The notes: generated from the sequence alone by a model not told the origin. DNA of 64,000 nucleotides from Segatella buccae ATCC 33574 (GCF_000184945.1 NZ_GL586311.1:200493-264492), one strand, 5' to 3'; positions 18,724-27,405 are shown, counted from the first letter of the stretch. Numbers and translations are program-made.

Positions 18724-19071
18724 ATGGCAATATTGGAAAAAGGCAAGGTATTTGTAGCCAACAAGATGATTGATTATGCTGATGGTGGCGTGGTTTCCAA
18801 GGAACTCATCCACAGCAATTCCGGCAGTGTGACACTCTTCAGCTTTGATGAGGGACAGGGACTGTCGGAACACTTTGCCCCCTTCGATGCACTGCTTCAA
18901 GTGACCGATGGGGAAATGGAACTCACCGTTGAAGACACCGTGTTCACCATCAAGGCCGGCGAGAGCTTTGTCATACCCAGCGGAGCACGCCACTCGGTGA
19001 AGGCAGCCCGGCGTTTCAAGATGATTATCACCATGATTCGCGAACAGACTTCTTCGGTCGGGCACCATTAA
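18724..19071 (+). CDS. Single-domain cupin protein
   Basis: 115 residues, a small cupin_2 barrel. Motif 1 is HFAPFDALLQVTDGEMEL (about 50-68) and motif 2 is AGESFVIPSGARHSV (about 79-93), with the GE and PSGxxH that normally bind a metal. Such proteins bind metal ions and act as small sensors or isomerases; the substrate cannot be told. It lies 89 bases before the NADH dehydrogenase gene on the same strand, so it may be co-transcribed. Confidence 0.85.
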   Translation: MAILEKGKVFVANKMIDYADGGVVSKELIHSNSGSVTLFSFDEGQGLSEHFAPFDALLQVTDGEMELTVEDTVFTIKAGESFVIPSGARHSVKAARRFKMIITMIREQTSSVGHH

Positions 19072-19160
19072 AAACGGAAGCGAAGGCTTCTTGCGCACGT
19101 CCGCCATCACCGGATGAGGAATCAGGGACTAACGCTTTTTGATAGAGGAAAGGGGAAATC

Positions 19161-20459
19161 ATGAGGGCAAACATCAAACGCAACAATCAGAAAAGGGTGG
19201 CCATCGTGGGCGGTGGTCTGGCGGGCCTGCAACTGGCTCTGAGACTGCGGCACACTGACTTTCAGGTGGTGCTCGTCGACAAGAACAACTACAACCAGTT
19301 TCCGCCACTCATCTATCAAGTAGCATCGGCGGGACTCGAACCGAGCAGCATCTCCTTCCCATTTCGCCGATTGTTCCAGAACCAGCGCAACTTCTATTTC
19401 CGCATGGGTGAGGCTCTGTCGGTGGACAATGACGAGAGGGTGCTACACACTTCGTTCGGCACACTTCATTACGACTATCTGGTGCTGGCAGCCGGAGCCA
19501 CGACCAATTTCTTCGGCAACGTCAACATCGAGCGGGAGGCTCTCCCGATGAAAACGGTCACAGAGGCCATGAAACTCCGCAACACCGTTTTGCAAAACCT
19601 TGAAAAGGCCGAAACCGAAGATGACGAACACCACCGCCAATCGCTGCTGAACATTGTCATCGTGGGCGGTGGACCATCGGGGGTGGAGATTGCCGGAGCT
19701 TTGGCCGAAATGAAACGGACGGTGGTGCCACGCGACTATCCCGACCTCGATGCCAACCGCATGAATATCTATCTCGTTAATGCCGACCGGCGGTTGCTGA
19801 AAAGTATGGACAGTGCCTCGTCGGCACGGGCCGAGAAAGACTTGCGGGAGATGGGCGTGAACGTGATGCCCGGCTACACGGTTGTGGACTGCCGGAGCGG
19901 ACAGGTGATGCTCAGCGATGGTAGCAGTATAGACGCTAGGACTGTCATCTGGGTGAGTGGCATCCGGGCAAGCACCATCGGCGGAATCCCACAGACGAGC
20001 ATTGGCCATGCCGGCCGGGTGCTCACCGACCGCTTCAACAACGTGAAGGGCATGGCGGGCGTGTATGCCATCGGTGACCAAAGTTTGGTAGAGGGCGACG
20101 CCGACTATCCGTTGGGACATCCGCAGTTGGCGCAAGTGGCCATACAACAGGCCACCAATGTGGCCGAAAACCTTATGCGGATAAACCGAAACGAACAGCC
20201 GAGACCGTTCACCTATCGGAATCTCGGCACCATGGCCACCATCGGGCGTAAGAGAGCCGTAGCAGAGATAGGCCGATTCAAGTTTGGCGGTCTGTCGGCC
20301 TGGCTGCTTTGGCTGGTCGTTCACCTGCGTTCCATCTTGGGCGTGAAGAACAAGACCGTGATATTCCTCAACTGGATGTGGAACTACTTCAACTATAAAC
20401 AGAGCTTGCGGCTGATTTTGAAGTCCGAGTGCAAAACAATAGAAACCAACAAAAAATAA
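19161..20459 (+). CDS. ndh: Type II NADH dehydrogenase (NDH-2)
   Basis: 432 residues, a single-subunit flavoprotein that passes electrons from NADH to quinone without pumping ions. The FAD Rossmann motif VAIVGGGLAGLQLALRL lies at about 14-30 and the NADH motif IVIVGGGPSGVEIAGAL at about 164-180; GVYAIGDQSLVEGD near 305 binds FAD, and the Gln-rich QVAIQQATNVAENL is typical of the family. A hydrophobic or amphipathic C-terminal stretch (LSAWLLWLVVHLRSILGV) should attach it to the inner membrane. The GNAT-like gene begins 5 bases after its stop, so the two are one transcript. Confidence 0.93.
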   Translation: MRANIKRNNQKRVAIVGGGLAGLQLALRLRHTDFQVVLVDKNNYNQFPPLIYQVASAGLEPSSISFPFRRLFQNQRNFYFRMGEALSVDNDERVLHTSFGTLHYDYLVLAAGATTNFFGNVNIEREALPMKTVTEAMKLRNTVLQNLEKAETEDDEHHRQSLLNIVIVGGGPSGVEIAGALAEMKRTVVPRDYPDLDANRMNIYLVNADRRLLKSMDSASSARAEKDLREMGVNVMPGYTVVDCRSGQVMLSDGSSIDARTVIWVSGIRASTIGGIPQTSIGHAGRVLTDRFNNVKGMAGVYAIGDQSLVEGDADYPLGHPQLAQVAIQQATNVAENLMRINRNEQPRPFTYRNLGTMATIGRKRAVAEIGRFKFGGLSAWLLWLVVHLRSILGVKNKTVIFLNWMWNYFNYKQSLRLILKSECKTIETNKK

Positions 20460-20464
20460 AAAGT

Positions 20465-20764
20465 ATGGAGACAAAACTGACTATCAAGACCAACGCCGAC
20501 AACTTTCAGGCGTTTGAAAACGAAACACAAGTGGGCCAACTCGACTTCGAAATCGATGGCCGCACAATGGTCATCCCCCACACCGTCGTATTCGACGGCA
20601 ACGAGGGAAAGGGCATCGGCAAGGCACTCGTAAAAGCGGCCGTAGCCTACGCCGAAGCGCATCAGCTCACCGTCAATCCAGTCTGCTCCTTTGCCAAAGC
20701 CGTTATCGACCGACAAAACGGTAAGGAAGTGCCCCCACCCTCTTGCGGACTGAGAAGAAAATAA
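20465..20764 (+). CDS. Small GNAT-like N-acetyltransferase (YjdJ-type)
   Basis: 99 residues, starting at the ATG 5 bases after the NDH-2 stop. It matches the short acetyltransferase fold of the YjdJ group: GQLDFEIDGRTMVIPHTVVF, given as about residues 22-41, then the acetyl-CoA loop EGKGIGKALVKAAVAYAEAH, then the SFAKAVIDRQ tail. These proteins are about 90-100 residues, half the usual GNAT length. Substrate unknown. Cytoplasmic. Confidence 0.85.
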   Translation: METKLTIKTNADNFQAFENETQVGQLDFEIDGRTMVIPHTVVFDGNEGKGIGKALVKAAVAYAEAHQLTVNPVCSFAKAVIDRQNGKEVPPPSCGLRRK

Positions 20765-20848
20765 ATATTTTTTCGCTACCAACTTATAAACTCGACGCTC
20801 CAAACACAGGATAAACCATAATTATTCGAGAATTTTATTTGTTTTCCG

Positions 20849-20856
20849 TACCTTTG
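20849..20856 (+). promoter_or_regulatory. -7 box upstream of the DUF4450-like gene
   Basis: TACCTTTG, 28 bases before the start codon at 20885. No -33 TTTG at the usual distance is seen. Confidence 0.5.
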
Positions 20857-20884
20857 TCCTGCAAACCCAAACTATCCACTCAGG

Positions 20885-23827
20885 ATGAAAAAGATCGCGA
20901 CACTACTCTTTTCGGCATGCGTGGCCATGAGCGCCACCGCACAGTCTAAAGCCCGAACAGCAAATTACTTTCCGCAAGGTAACGCTTTTGTTTGTGTCAA
21001 CGGCAACAACCGCTATTCGCGCGCACTTTACGGAAGCAACCGAAGCGAATGGCGCCTCGAGACCAGCGATGTCCCCATTTTTGCTACCTACAAGAAGGAC
21101 GTTTGCCGAAACATCCGCTTCCAGGTGTTGGCAAGCGATGGAATCTTTGCCCTTGACTCAGCCAGCTATTGCATGGCGGGCTACGTTGGTGGACGGCGTG
21201 ATTACACCATTCGCGATCCACGCTTGGGGAATGGAACACTACGGATGGCCGTTGTAGCTTTCCCCGACCGGGAAGGTGCCATTTGGCGCCTCGTTGGCGA
21301 CAGCCTTGATGGCATACACGTAGGATGCTTGGTGGGTAACGTTACCGGAAAGAAATTCCACCGATGCGGCGATCTCGGCACCATCGACCAGCCGGAAACA
21401 AGTTTCGCCCAACGGCAGGGCGAGAAGCCTTTGGCCACGACATCAGGACTACTGCCAACTGAAGGCCGCGAACTATATTTCGTCTTCGAAAGCGACACTC
21501 TTTTTTGCGGTACGGGCAATGAACTGGCAGCCCTATTTGTCTCTTCTGACAGCTACCGTGAACATCTTGCAGGTTCAATCGTCTTTACGACTCCCGACCC
21601 ATACATCAATCCCATAGGCAGTGCATTGACCATCGCCGCCGATGGGGCATGGGACGGAAAAGTGTGGCTGCACGGTGCGGTAGGATGGCGGATGCCGCTG
21701 CCCGGATGGCGCGCAGCTTATATGGGTGACTTTCTTGGAATGCCACAACGGCAGCGCACCCACTTCGACGCATATGCCAAGAGTCAGGTGACCGGCGTGC
21801 CCGTTACGTTACCCCATCTCATGGACTCTGCCAACAACCTTGCCCGCGGCACATACCGATGGGGGACACCGATGTATAGCAACGGTTACATCTGTCGCAG
21901 CCGGGAGAACAGTCGCCAGTTCCACCACTACGACATGAACCTCAACTACATTGACGAGCTTCTGTGGCATTTCCAGTTCGATGCCGACACTGCCTACATG
22001 AGGCAGATGTGGCCTGTGATTCGGCGACACTTAGCGTGGGAGAAGAACACATGGGATCCCGACAACGATGCCCTCTACGATGCCTACTGCTGCATTTGGG
22101 CCAGCGACGCACTGCAATACAACAGCGGAGCAGTCACGCACGCTTCGGCCTACAACTACCGCGGAAATCTTCTTGCCGCACGCATTGCAGAGATCATAGG
22201 TGAGGATCCACAGCCCTACAGTGTCGAAGCCTCACACATTCTCAACGCCATGAACGCCCGATTGTGGCTAAGCGACGAAGGCCATTGGGCCGAATTTCAA
22301 GACTTCATGGGGCTGAAACGCATTCATAATGATGCCGCCTTGTGGTCAATATACACACCCATAGATTGCGGGGCTTGCAGCCCGGAGCAGGCGTATGAGG
22401 CTACAAAATATGTCGATACACGGATACCGCATATCCGTTTCTCACTCGGCAACGAGCAATTTTCCACAATCTCCACCTCCGACTGGACACCTTACGAGTG
22501 GAGCATCAACAACGTGGCCATGGCCGAAGTGAGCCACATGGCACTCGCCTATTTCCATGCAGGGAGACCCGATGCCGGCTTCAAGCTGCTGAAGAGCAAC
22601 TTGATCGATTTCATGTATATGGGCACCAGCCCTGCTAACTTCGGGCAGATCTCCAAGTATGACGCTAACCTCGGGGAGGCCTACCGCGACTTCTCCGATG
22701 TTACAGGCATAACATCGCGAGCACTGATAGAAGGTCTGTTCGGCATAACACCTCAGGCCCTCGACGGGCTATGCATCATACGCCCCGGATTCCCTGCCGA
22801 TTGGGACAGCGCATCGGTGAAGACCCCATACATAGAATACTCTTTTCAGCGTTCCGGCGGCAAAGAGTATTATAAGGTAATACAAAATTTTACCCGCCCG
22901 CTGCAAATAGTTATACGGCAGAACACCGGTAACGGACACTATAAAGACACGGCCTTCAGTTCCGACAGCGTGCAGACCATTGTACTGGACACGGTCGGAT
23001 TCCATGAGGAACCTTCACCCGAGTACGTCATGACGGAAAAAGCTGAAGGCACAGCACTTGACGAGGTGATCACAGAATACTGTAAACCCGTCAACATCTC
23101 AAAGTTCTTCAATTCCGAAGTCACCGACATCTTCAAGAACAAATACCTCTCGCCACGCTCACCATACACTACCCTCGCCCTTCCCACTCAAGGCATCGGT
23201 GATTGGTGTTCGACGAAAAAAACAGCCGACATCAATGATTGTGCCCTTCGGGCCATCGCTGCTGGCGGAACAGTTACGATAGCGGGAGTACCCTTCAGTA
23301 CACCGAGCAAGGGGAAAAACATCGTCTACACCAGCATTTGGGACAACTATCCCGACAGCATTGAGATTCCGCTTTGTGGACGGGCATCGCACGTTTACCT
23401 GCTCATGGCTGGCTCGACAAACCCTATGCAAAGTCATTTCGAGAACGGAGTGGTAAGGATAACCTACAGTGACGGCAATTCAGAGACGCTCAGCCTGCGC
23501 AACCCTTCCAACTGGTGTCCCATAGAGCAGGACTACGACGACGGTTCTCCGGCATTCACGCTGCCCAAACCACGCCCTTGGCGCATAGGACTGAAAACCG
23601 GGAAGGTGAGCAGAACACTATCCGAGTCACTGGCTGTCAGGCGCGCCAGGAACATCTCAGACTCTCCAACATCGAAAGTCCCACCGCTGACAATCGACGG
23701 CGGAGCTGCCGAAGTGCTCGAGGTGAGGCTCAATCCTAGAAAGAAACTGCGTAAAATGACTCTGAGAACGACTGCCAACGATGTTGTCATAGGACTGATG
23801 GCTATAACAGTCCAGACTCCCCAATGA
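20885..23827 (+). CDS. DUF4450-like secreted protein with (alpha/alpha)6 glycosidase-type core
   Basis: 980 residues with a signal peptide (MKKIATLLFSACVAMSATAQ). Residues about 25-290 look beta-rich; about 300-650 read as an alpha-toroid typical of glycoside hydrolases (DMNLNYIDELLWHFQFDADT, WPVIRRHLAWEKNTWDPDND, ASAYNYRGNLLAARIAEIIG, EWSINNVAMAEVSHMALAYF); the rest is beta-rich. The overall pattern resembles Bacteroidota DUF4450 proteins. Acidic candidates include WDPDND and the conserved Glu in EWSINN, but no catalytic pair can be assigned by eye. It has its own -7 box 120 bases after the GNAT gene. Periplasmic glycan degradation is inferred. Confidence 0.72.
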   Translation: MKKIATLLFSACVAMSATAQSKARTANYFPQGNAFVCVNGNNRYSRALYGSNRSEWRLETSDVPIFATYKKDVCRNIRFQVLASDGIFALDSASYCMAGYVGGRRDYTIRDPRLGNGTLRMAVVAFPDREGAIWRLVGDSLDGIHVGCLVGNVTGKKFHRCGDLGTIDQPETSFAQRQGEKPLATTSGLLPTEGRELYFVFESDTLFCGTGNELAALFVSSDSYREHLAGSIVFTTPDPYINPIGSALTIAADGAWDGKVWLHGAVGWRMPLPGWRAAYMGDFLGMPQRQRTHFDAYAKSQVTGVPVTLPHLMDSANNLARGTYRWGTPMYSNGYICRSRENSRQFHHYDMNLNYIDELLWHFQFDADTAYMRQMWPVIRRHLAWEKNTWDPDNDALYDAYCCIWASDALQYNSGAVTHASAYNYRGNLLAARIAEIIGEDPQPYSVEASHILNAMNARLWLSDEGHWAEFQDFMGLKRIHNDAALWSIYTPIDCGACSPEQAYEATKYVDTRIPHIRFSLGNEQFSTISTSDWTPYEWSINNVAMAEVSHMALAYFHAGRPDAGFKLLKSNLIDFMYMGTSPANFGQISKYDANLGEAYRDFSDVTGITSRALIEGLFGITPQALDGLCIIRPGFPADWDSASVKTPYIEYSFQRSGGKEYYKVIQNFTRPLQIVIRQNTGNGHYKDTAFSSDSVQTIVLDTVGFHEEPSPEYVMTEKAEGTALDEVITEYCKPVNISKFFNSEVTDIFKNKYLSPRSPYTTLALPTQGIGDWCSTKKTADINDCALRAIAAGGTVTIAGVPFSTPSKGKNIVYTSIWDNYPDSIEIPLCGRASHVYLLMAGSTNPMQSHFENGVVRITYSDGNSETLSLRNPSNWCPIEQDYDDGSPAFTLPKPRPWRIGLKTGKVSRTLSESLAVRRARNISDSPTSKVPPLTIDGGAAEVLEVRLNPRKKLRKMTLRTTANDVVIGLMAITVQTPQ

Positions 23828-24011
23828 GTAAACTCAAGACGACATCATCCCCGATGACTTGCCGTATGCTTGGGGAATTCCATCATATAGACGGACACCA
23901 GTTTGAGAAGCAATATTAAGCGGCTAAAGGAATTGGAGCCAATTTACACATCATTTGTACCCTGCTAAAACAAAAACAGCTGATAATCAATCGATCATCA
24001 ACTATTATTTG

Positions 24012-24085
24012 TAGCGGGAGGGGGGCACGATCCCTCGACCTCCGGATTATGAATCCGACGCTCTAACCAGCTGAGCTATCCCGCC
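24012..24085 (-). tRNA. tRNA-Met (anticodon CAU)
   Basis: A 74-base cloverleaf was folded by hand: acceptor stem GGCGGGA/TCCCGCT with discriminator A, D-arm GCTC/GAGC, anticodon stem TCGGA/TCCGG with loop TTCATAA, variable loop of five, T-stem GAGGG/CCCCC with one A-C mismatch. CCA is not encoded. The anticodon could also belong to tRNA-Ile2; a GC-rich acceptor with G1-U72 and overall similarity favour elongator Met. The T-loop is unusual, ATCGTGC in place of TTCRAxx. Confidence 0.88.
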
Positions 24086-24209
24086 ATCATGTCTGCAAAA
24101 CGGCTATTGGTGTTTGCGGATGCAAAGGTAACACAAAGTTTTGAACGGGCAAAATTTTTGAGGCGTTTTTTGTTCTTTATGTAAAAAGCATATAGGGAAT
24201 GACAGAAAA

Positions 24210-24246
24210 ACAGCAGAATGACATCAACTTTTATTCATTCTGCTGT
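24210..24246 (-). terminator. Terminator of the small basic protein gene
   Basis: Arms 24210-24220 and 24236-24246 form a perfect 11-base inverted repeat; on the minus strand five T residues follow. It lies 29 bases after the stop of the gene at 24275-24472. Confidence 0.75.
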
Positions 24247-24274
24247 CACGACAGTCGCCTTTTGGTAGCTCCAC

Positions 24275-24472
24275 CTATTTCTTTCGTTGCGACTTGCGGT
24301 TGGCCCGCTGCTCACGGTATTTAGCTTTCTGTCGGGCCGAACCGCTGCCATGTGCACCGGTAATATATTTCTTTTTCTTAGCCTTTGTCTTCACTTTATC
24401 TTCCTTGCCTCCACCTTTGGGTGCAGCCTTGAAAGTGATTCCATTCTCAAGTATCTTGTCAAATTCGTCCAT
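24275..24472 (-). CDS. Small, very basic protein, unknown function
   Basis: 65 residues from the ATG at 24472. A longer in-frame reading to 24625 would overlap the AICAR transformylase end and cross a GC-rich hairpin, so the short form is chosen. Residues 1-18 are near neutral (MDEFDKILENGITFKAA); the rest is Lys/Arg-rich with KTKAKKKKY and QKAKYREQRANRKSQRKK, which points to RNA or DNA binding or ribosome association. A good terminator follows. No family recognised. Confidence 0.6.
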   Translation of the reverse strand: MDEFDKILENGITFKAAPKGGGKEDKVKTKAKKKKYITGAHGSGSARQKAKYREQRANRKSQRKK

Positions 24473-24534
24473 AGTTGTCGGTTTGTTAAAAAGCACACTG
24501 CCAATGGATTGCAGTTTATCCCTTGGGCTAATTT

Positions 24535-24558
24535 CTCCCTCTCCGAGGGGAGAGGGGG
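24535..24558 (-). terminator. Possible hairpin after the AICAR transformylase gene
   Basis: CCCTCTCC pairs with GGGGAGAGGG just beyond the stop codon at 24568. There is no clear U-tract on the minus strand, so function as a terminator is uncertain. Confidence 0.35.
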
Positions 24559-24567
24559 ATAAGGCTT

Positions 24568-25749
24568 TTAATGATGAAACAATCTCACATGCGTAAACGC
24601 CATGGCAATGCCATACTTGTCGCAAGTGTCTATCACATGGTCGTCGCGGATGCTGCCTCCGGCCTGTGCGATATACTCCACACCGCTCTTATGAGCCCGC
24701 TCGATGTTGTCACCGAAGGGGAAAAACGCATCCGAACCAAGCGCCACCTTTGTGTTTCGAGCAATCCATGCCTTCTTTTCCTCGCGCGTGAGCGATTGGG
24801 GCTTCTCGGTGAAGAACTGTTCCCAGATGCCATCTTGCAACACATCTTCATATTCGTCGCTGATATAGACATTGATGGTATTGTCGCGGTCGGCCCGGCG
24901 AATGTCTTTCCTGAACGGCAGCGCCATCACCTTCGGACACTGGCGAAGCCACCACTCGTCGGCTTTGCTGCCCGCCAGACGGGTGCAATGGATGCGGCTC
25001 TGCTGACCGGCCCCAATGCCGATGGCCTGGCCGTCTTTCACGTAGCACACCGAGTTGCTCTGTGTGTACTTCAGCGTGATGAGCGCAATGATGAGATCGC
25101 GCATGGCCTCGGCCGGGAATGTCTTGTTACGGGTGGGAACATCCCGAAAGAGTGCCGGGTCGTCGAGTTTCACTTCGTTGCGTCCCTGTTCGAACGTGAT
25201 GCCAAACACCTGCTTGCGCTCAACGGGGGCGGGCTTGAAGTCAGGATCTATCTTGATGACATTGTAAGTGCCTTTGCGCTTGGCCTTCAATATCTCTATG
25301 GCCTCTGGGGTGTAATCTGGAGCTATCACACCGTCGCTCACCTCGCGCTTGATGAGCCGGGCTGTGGCTGCATCGCAGGTGTCGCTCAGTGCCACGAAGT
25401 CACCGTATGAGCACATGCGGTCGGCCCCACGGGCACGGGCGTACGCGCAAGCCAACGGGGAGAGCTCGAAGTCAACATCGTCGACGAAGTAGATCTTCTT
25501 CAGCGTGTCGCTCAGGGGCAACCCCACAGCGGCTCCGGCCGGGCTCACGTGCTTGAACGAAGCGGCGGCAGGCAGCCCCGTGGCCTCTTTCAGCTCTTTC
25601 ACCAGTTGCCAGGAATTGAAGGCGTCGAGAAAGTTGATGTAGCCGGGTCGGCCATTGATGACTTCGATGGGGAGCTCGCCTTCTTCCATATAGATTCGCG
25701 AAGGCTTCTGGTTGGGATTGCATCCGTACTTGAGTGCTAATTCTTTCAT
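24568..25749 (-). CDS. Stand-alone AICAR transformylase (PurH C-domain type)
   Basis: 393 residues. It matches the formyltransferase part of PurH, which transfers a formyl group from 10-formyl-THF to AICAR in purine synthesis. Diagnostic text is AASFKHVSPAGAAVG (about 61-75, holding the catalytic Lys-His), SDGVIAPDYTPEA, and the C-terminal SDAFFPFGDNIERAHKSGV and GGSIRDDHVIDTCDKYGIAM. The N-terminal IMP cyclohydrolase (MGS-like) domain, about 190 residues, is absent, so the final ring closure must be provided by another protein. Single-domain forms of this length are known in Bacteroidota. The promoter at 25778-25785 lies 29 bases upstream. Confidence 0.92.
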   Translation of the reverse strand: MKELALKYGCNPNQKPSRIYMEEGELPIEVINGRPGYINFLDAFNSWQLVKELKEATGLPAAASFKHVSPAGAAVGLPLSDTLKKIYFVDDVDFELSPLACAYARARGADRMCSYGDFVALSDTCDAATARLIKREVSDGVIAPDYTPEAIEILKAKRKGTYNVIKIDPDFKPAPVERKQVFGITFEQGRNEVKLDDPALFRDVPTRNKTFPAEAMRDLIIALITLKYTQSNSVCYVKDGQAIGIGAGQQSRIHCTRLAGSKADEWWLRQCPKVMALPFRKDIRRADRDNTINVYISDEYEDVLQDGIWEQFFTEKPQSLTREEKKAWIARNTKVALGSDAFFPFGDNIERAHKSGVEYIAQAGGSIRDDHVIDTCDKYGIAMAFTHVRLFHH

Positions 25750-25777
25750 AAATGTGAGGGATAATAATTTCCTGCTG

Positions 25778-25785
25778 CAAAAGTA
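25778..25785 (-). promoter_or_regulatory. -7 box of AICAR transformylase
   Basis: Minus-strand TACTTTTG, 29 bases before the start codon. Confidence 0.5.
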
Positions 25786-25827
25786 CGAAAATTCTTCGAT
25801 ATAAGTTCGTTATATGCTGAAAATTGT

Positions 25828-25835
25828 TATCTTTG
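25828..25835 (+). promoter_or_regulatory. -7 box of the gene at 25907
   Basis: TATCTTTG, a perfect TAnnTTTG, 72 bases before the start codon and divergent from the AICAR transformylase promoter. Confidence 0.5.
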
Positions 25836-25906
25836 CAACCGGTTACAGTCGGCTATCTGCAAGTTCCTTTGCCGATGGGGCCGGCATGAACAATTAACAG
25901 TAGGTT

Positions 25907-26206
25907 ATGAAACAGGAATTGAAACTTCTGGCGACGGAAGTGGAAAAAAAGGTGGGGAAGCCCATCAGTGTCTCTTCCGACTTTGAAAAGCTGTCTGCCC
26001 ATATCTCCCGTCACCATGTGCATCTGCCCTCGGGGGCTCTGAAAAAGGTGTGGAGCTATCTCAAGGGAGCCGAACATCCGTCGCGGGAGACACTTGACAA
26101 ATTGGCGCTCTTTGTGGGCTACCAGAACTGGAACGACTTTCAGGAAAACCTCCACGGCGAGGATGACGGACTGACCAGCTACGAGGGACAGCAGAGGGAC
26201 AGTTGA
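25907..26206 (+). CDS. Small protein with HTH-like N-terminal motif found in Bacteroidota proteins
   Basis: 99 residues. The layout (helical start with VEKKVGKPISVSSDFEKLS, then LPSGALKKVWSYLKG, then SRETLDKLALFVGYQNWNDF) matches an alpha-helical module I know from the N-termini of longer Bacteroidota proteins, where it looks like an XRE-type helix-turn-helix. Here it stands alone with a 25-residue acidic tail, so it could be a small DNA-binding regulator. Function is inferred. It has its own -7 box. Confidence 0.6.
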   Translation: MKQELKLLATEVEKKVGKPISVSSDFEKLSAHISRHHVHLPSGALKKVWSYLKGAEHPSRETLDKLALFVGYQNWNDFQENLHGEDDGLTSYEGQQRDS

Positions 26207-26269
26207 CATTTGATGGGGACGTGAATCTGCGCATGATGCACCCCCATTAAAATAGTCTCCGTAAGTTGT

Positions 26270-26630
26270 CGGATGATGGTAGATAATATTGACAAAAACA
26301 CATCCGCCTAAATTCTCCAACTAGAGTGGAAGACCAACTTTAAAATGCCGGATGCGTCACCCGATTTTCTTGTTCCGACTTTCCGAACTTGCGAAAGAGC
26401 CACACTTGAATGCCAAAAGGGCCACAGTTGCACTTCAACTGTGGCCCTTTTGCAAGCCTATCCGGGCCTTTTCAAGCCCATTTCCGGCCTCCAATAGGTG
26501 TCAGTAAAATTCAATCGACTGATTATCAACGACTTAAAGAACACCGCCAAAATCACTTATTTGCACCGAGTGGGTTATCGGTTGCAAATATCGCAAAATG
26601 AAAGGCCGAAAACGGCCAAATAGTTTGACA
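26270..26630 (+). repeat. 361-bp dispersed intergenic element, copy 1
   Basis: Matches the reverse complement of 41605-41965 along its whole length by eye. It contains a strong hairpin (arms 26415-26430 and 26436-26451, GGGCCACAGTT core), a conserved GTGTCAGTAAAATTCAA and ends in TAGTTTGACA. It encodes no open frame shared by the two copies. Confidence 0.75.
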
Positions 26631-26786
26631 GTCATCTATCCGGATATCTCCCTACTGAACATTGACGGCCCCACAGCTGAAGGGGAAATGACGCGATGCC
26701 GGGAAACTCTCCTGCAAGCGTTGGCAGGAATAGCCGGAGACCACACATCAGCAGGAATACACCTCACTTGAGAACTGTAAAAAAAC

Positions 26787-26825
26787 AAAAAAGGTTTCAG
26801 AAGTGCGGCTTCTGAAACCTTTTTT
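26787..26825 (-). terminator. Terminator of rplS
   Basis: Arms 26787-26803 and 26809-26825 are a perfect 17-base inverted repeat with T-runs on either strand, 31 bases after the L19 stop codon. Confidence 0.85.
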
Positions 26826-26856
26826 ATTTCTCTGCTGAAAAGGAAGGAGTGCAGAA

Positions 26857-27216
26857 TCAACCCTTAGCGACGGTTCTCTTCTCCTTGATGCGGGCAGCCT
26901 TACCGGTGAGCTTGCGCAGATAATAGAGTTTGGCACGACGCACCTTACCGCGCTTGTTGACCTCGATAGAGGCAATGTTCGGGGAATCCATGGGGAAGAT
27001 ACGCTCCACACCAATCGTGCCCGACATCTTGCGCACCGTGAAACGCTTCTTGTCGCCGTGACCACAGATCTTGATGACTACACCGCGATAGAGCTGAACG
27101 CGCTCCTTGGTACCTTCGACGATTTTGTAACCTACTGTAATCGTGTCGCCTGCCTTAAATTCGGGAAACTGATTACCGGTTGCAAATGCTTCTTCAGCAA
27201 CTTTAATTAAATCCAT
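26857..27216 (-). CDS. rplS: 50S ribosomal protein L19
   Basis: 119 residues from the ATG at 27216; an in-frame start further out at 27309 would overlap the -7 promoter box (27307-27314). L19 sits at the 30S-50S interface. Typical text is [69 protein letters not shown]. Length is normal. The gene is single here, with its own promoter (27307-27338), a leader of about 85 bases that could fold (inverted GTAAC/GTTAC stretches at about 27266-27291), and a strong terminator. Confidence 0.97.
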   Translation of the reverse strand: MDLIKVAEEAFATGNQFPEFKAGDTITVGYKIVEGTKERVQLYRGVVIKICGHGDKKRFTVRKMSGTIGVERIFPMDSPNIASIEVNKRGKVRRAKLYYLRKLTGKAARIKEKRTVAKG

Positions 27217-27306
27217 TGTTGTTTGATAATTAAATATTGTTTGTCGTTCCAACGCAACATAGCCCGTAACTCTTCTACGGCCAGCGGTTACGCCGAAAAG
27301 CGGATG

Positions 27307-27338
27307 CAAAGTTACGATTATTTTCCCGACATTCCAAA
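27307..27338 (-). promoter_or_regulatory. Promoter of rplS
   Basis: On the minus strand TTTG (27335-27338), 20 bases, TAACTTTG (27307-27314): a full consensus match. It is back to back with the promoter at 27354-27384, 15 bases apart. Confidence 0.75.
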
Positions 27339-27353
27339 TTTTGCACTCTTTTC

Positions 27354-27384
27354 TTTGTCTTTTGTCTCTTTTTGTCTATCTTTG
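27354..27384 (+). promoter_or_regulatory. Promoter of the split 5'-nucleotidase genes
   Basis: TTTG (27354-27357), 19 bases, TATCTTTG (27377-27384), 21 bases before the start codon at 27406. Confidence 0.75.
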
Positions 27385-27405
27385 CACGAATCAAATATAC
27401 GAACT

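Larger units (their letters stand above)
23828..24274. other. Gap holding tRNA-Met
   Basis: Contains the tRNA at 24012-24085 and the terminator at 24210-24246. Nothing is recognised in 23828-24011. Confidence 0.5.
26207..26856. other. 650-base gap with dispersed repeat
   Basis: Holds one copy of the 361-bp element (26270-26630) and the L19 terminator (26787-26825). Nothing is recognised in 26207-26269 or 26631-26786. Confidence 0.6.

Noticed and set aside
27217..27306. A dedicated L19 autoregulatory leader
   Set aside because: A small inverted repeat is present, but I cannot match it to a known ribosomal-protein leader by eye, so it is not listed as a feature.
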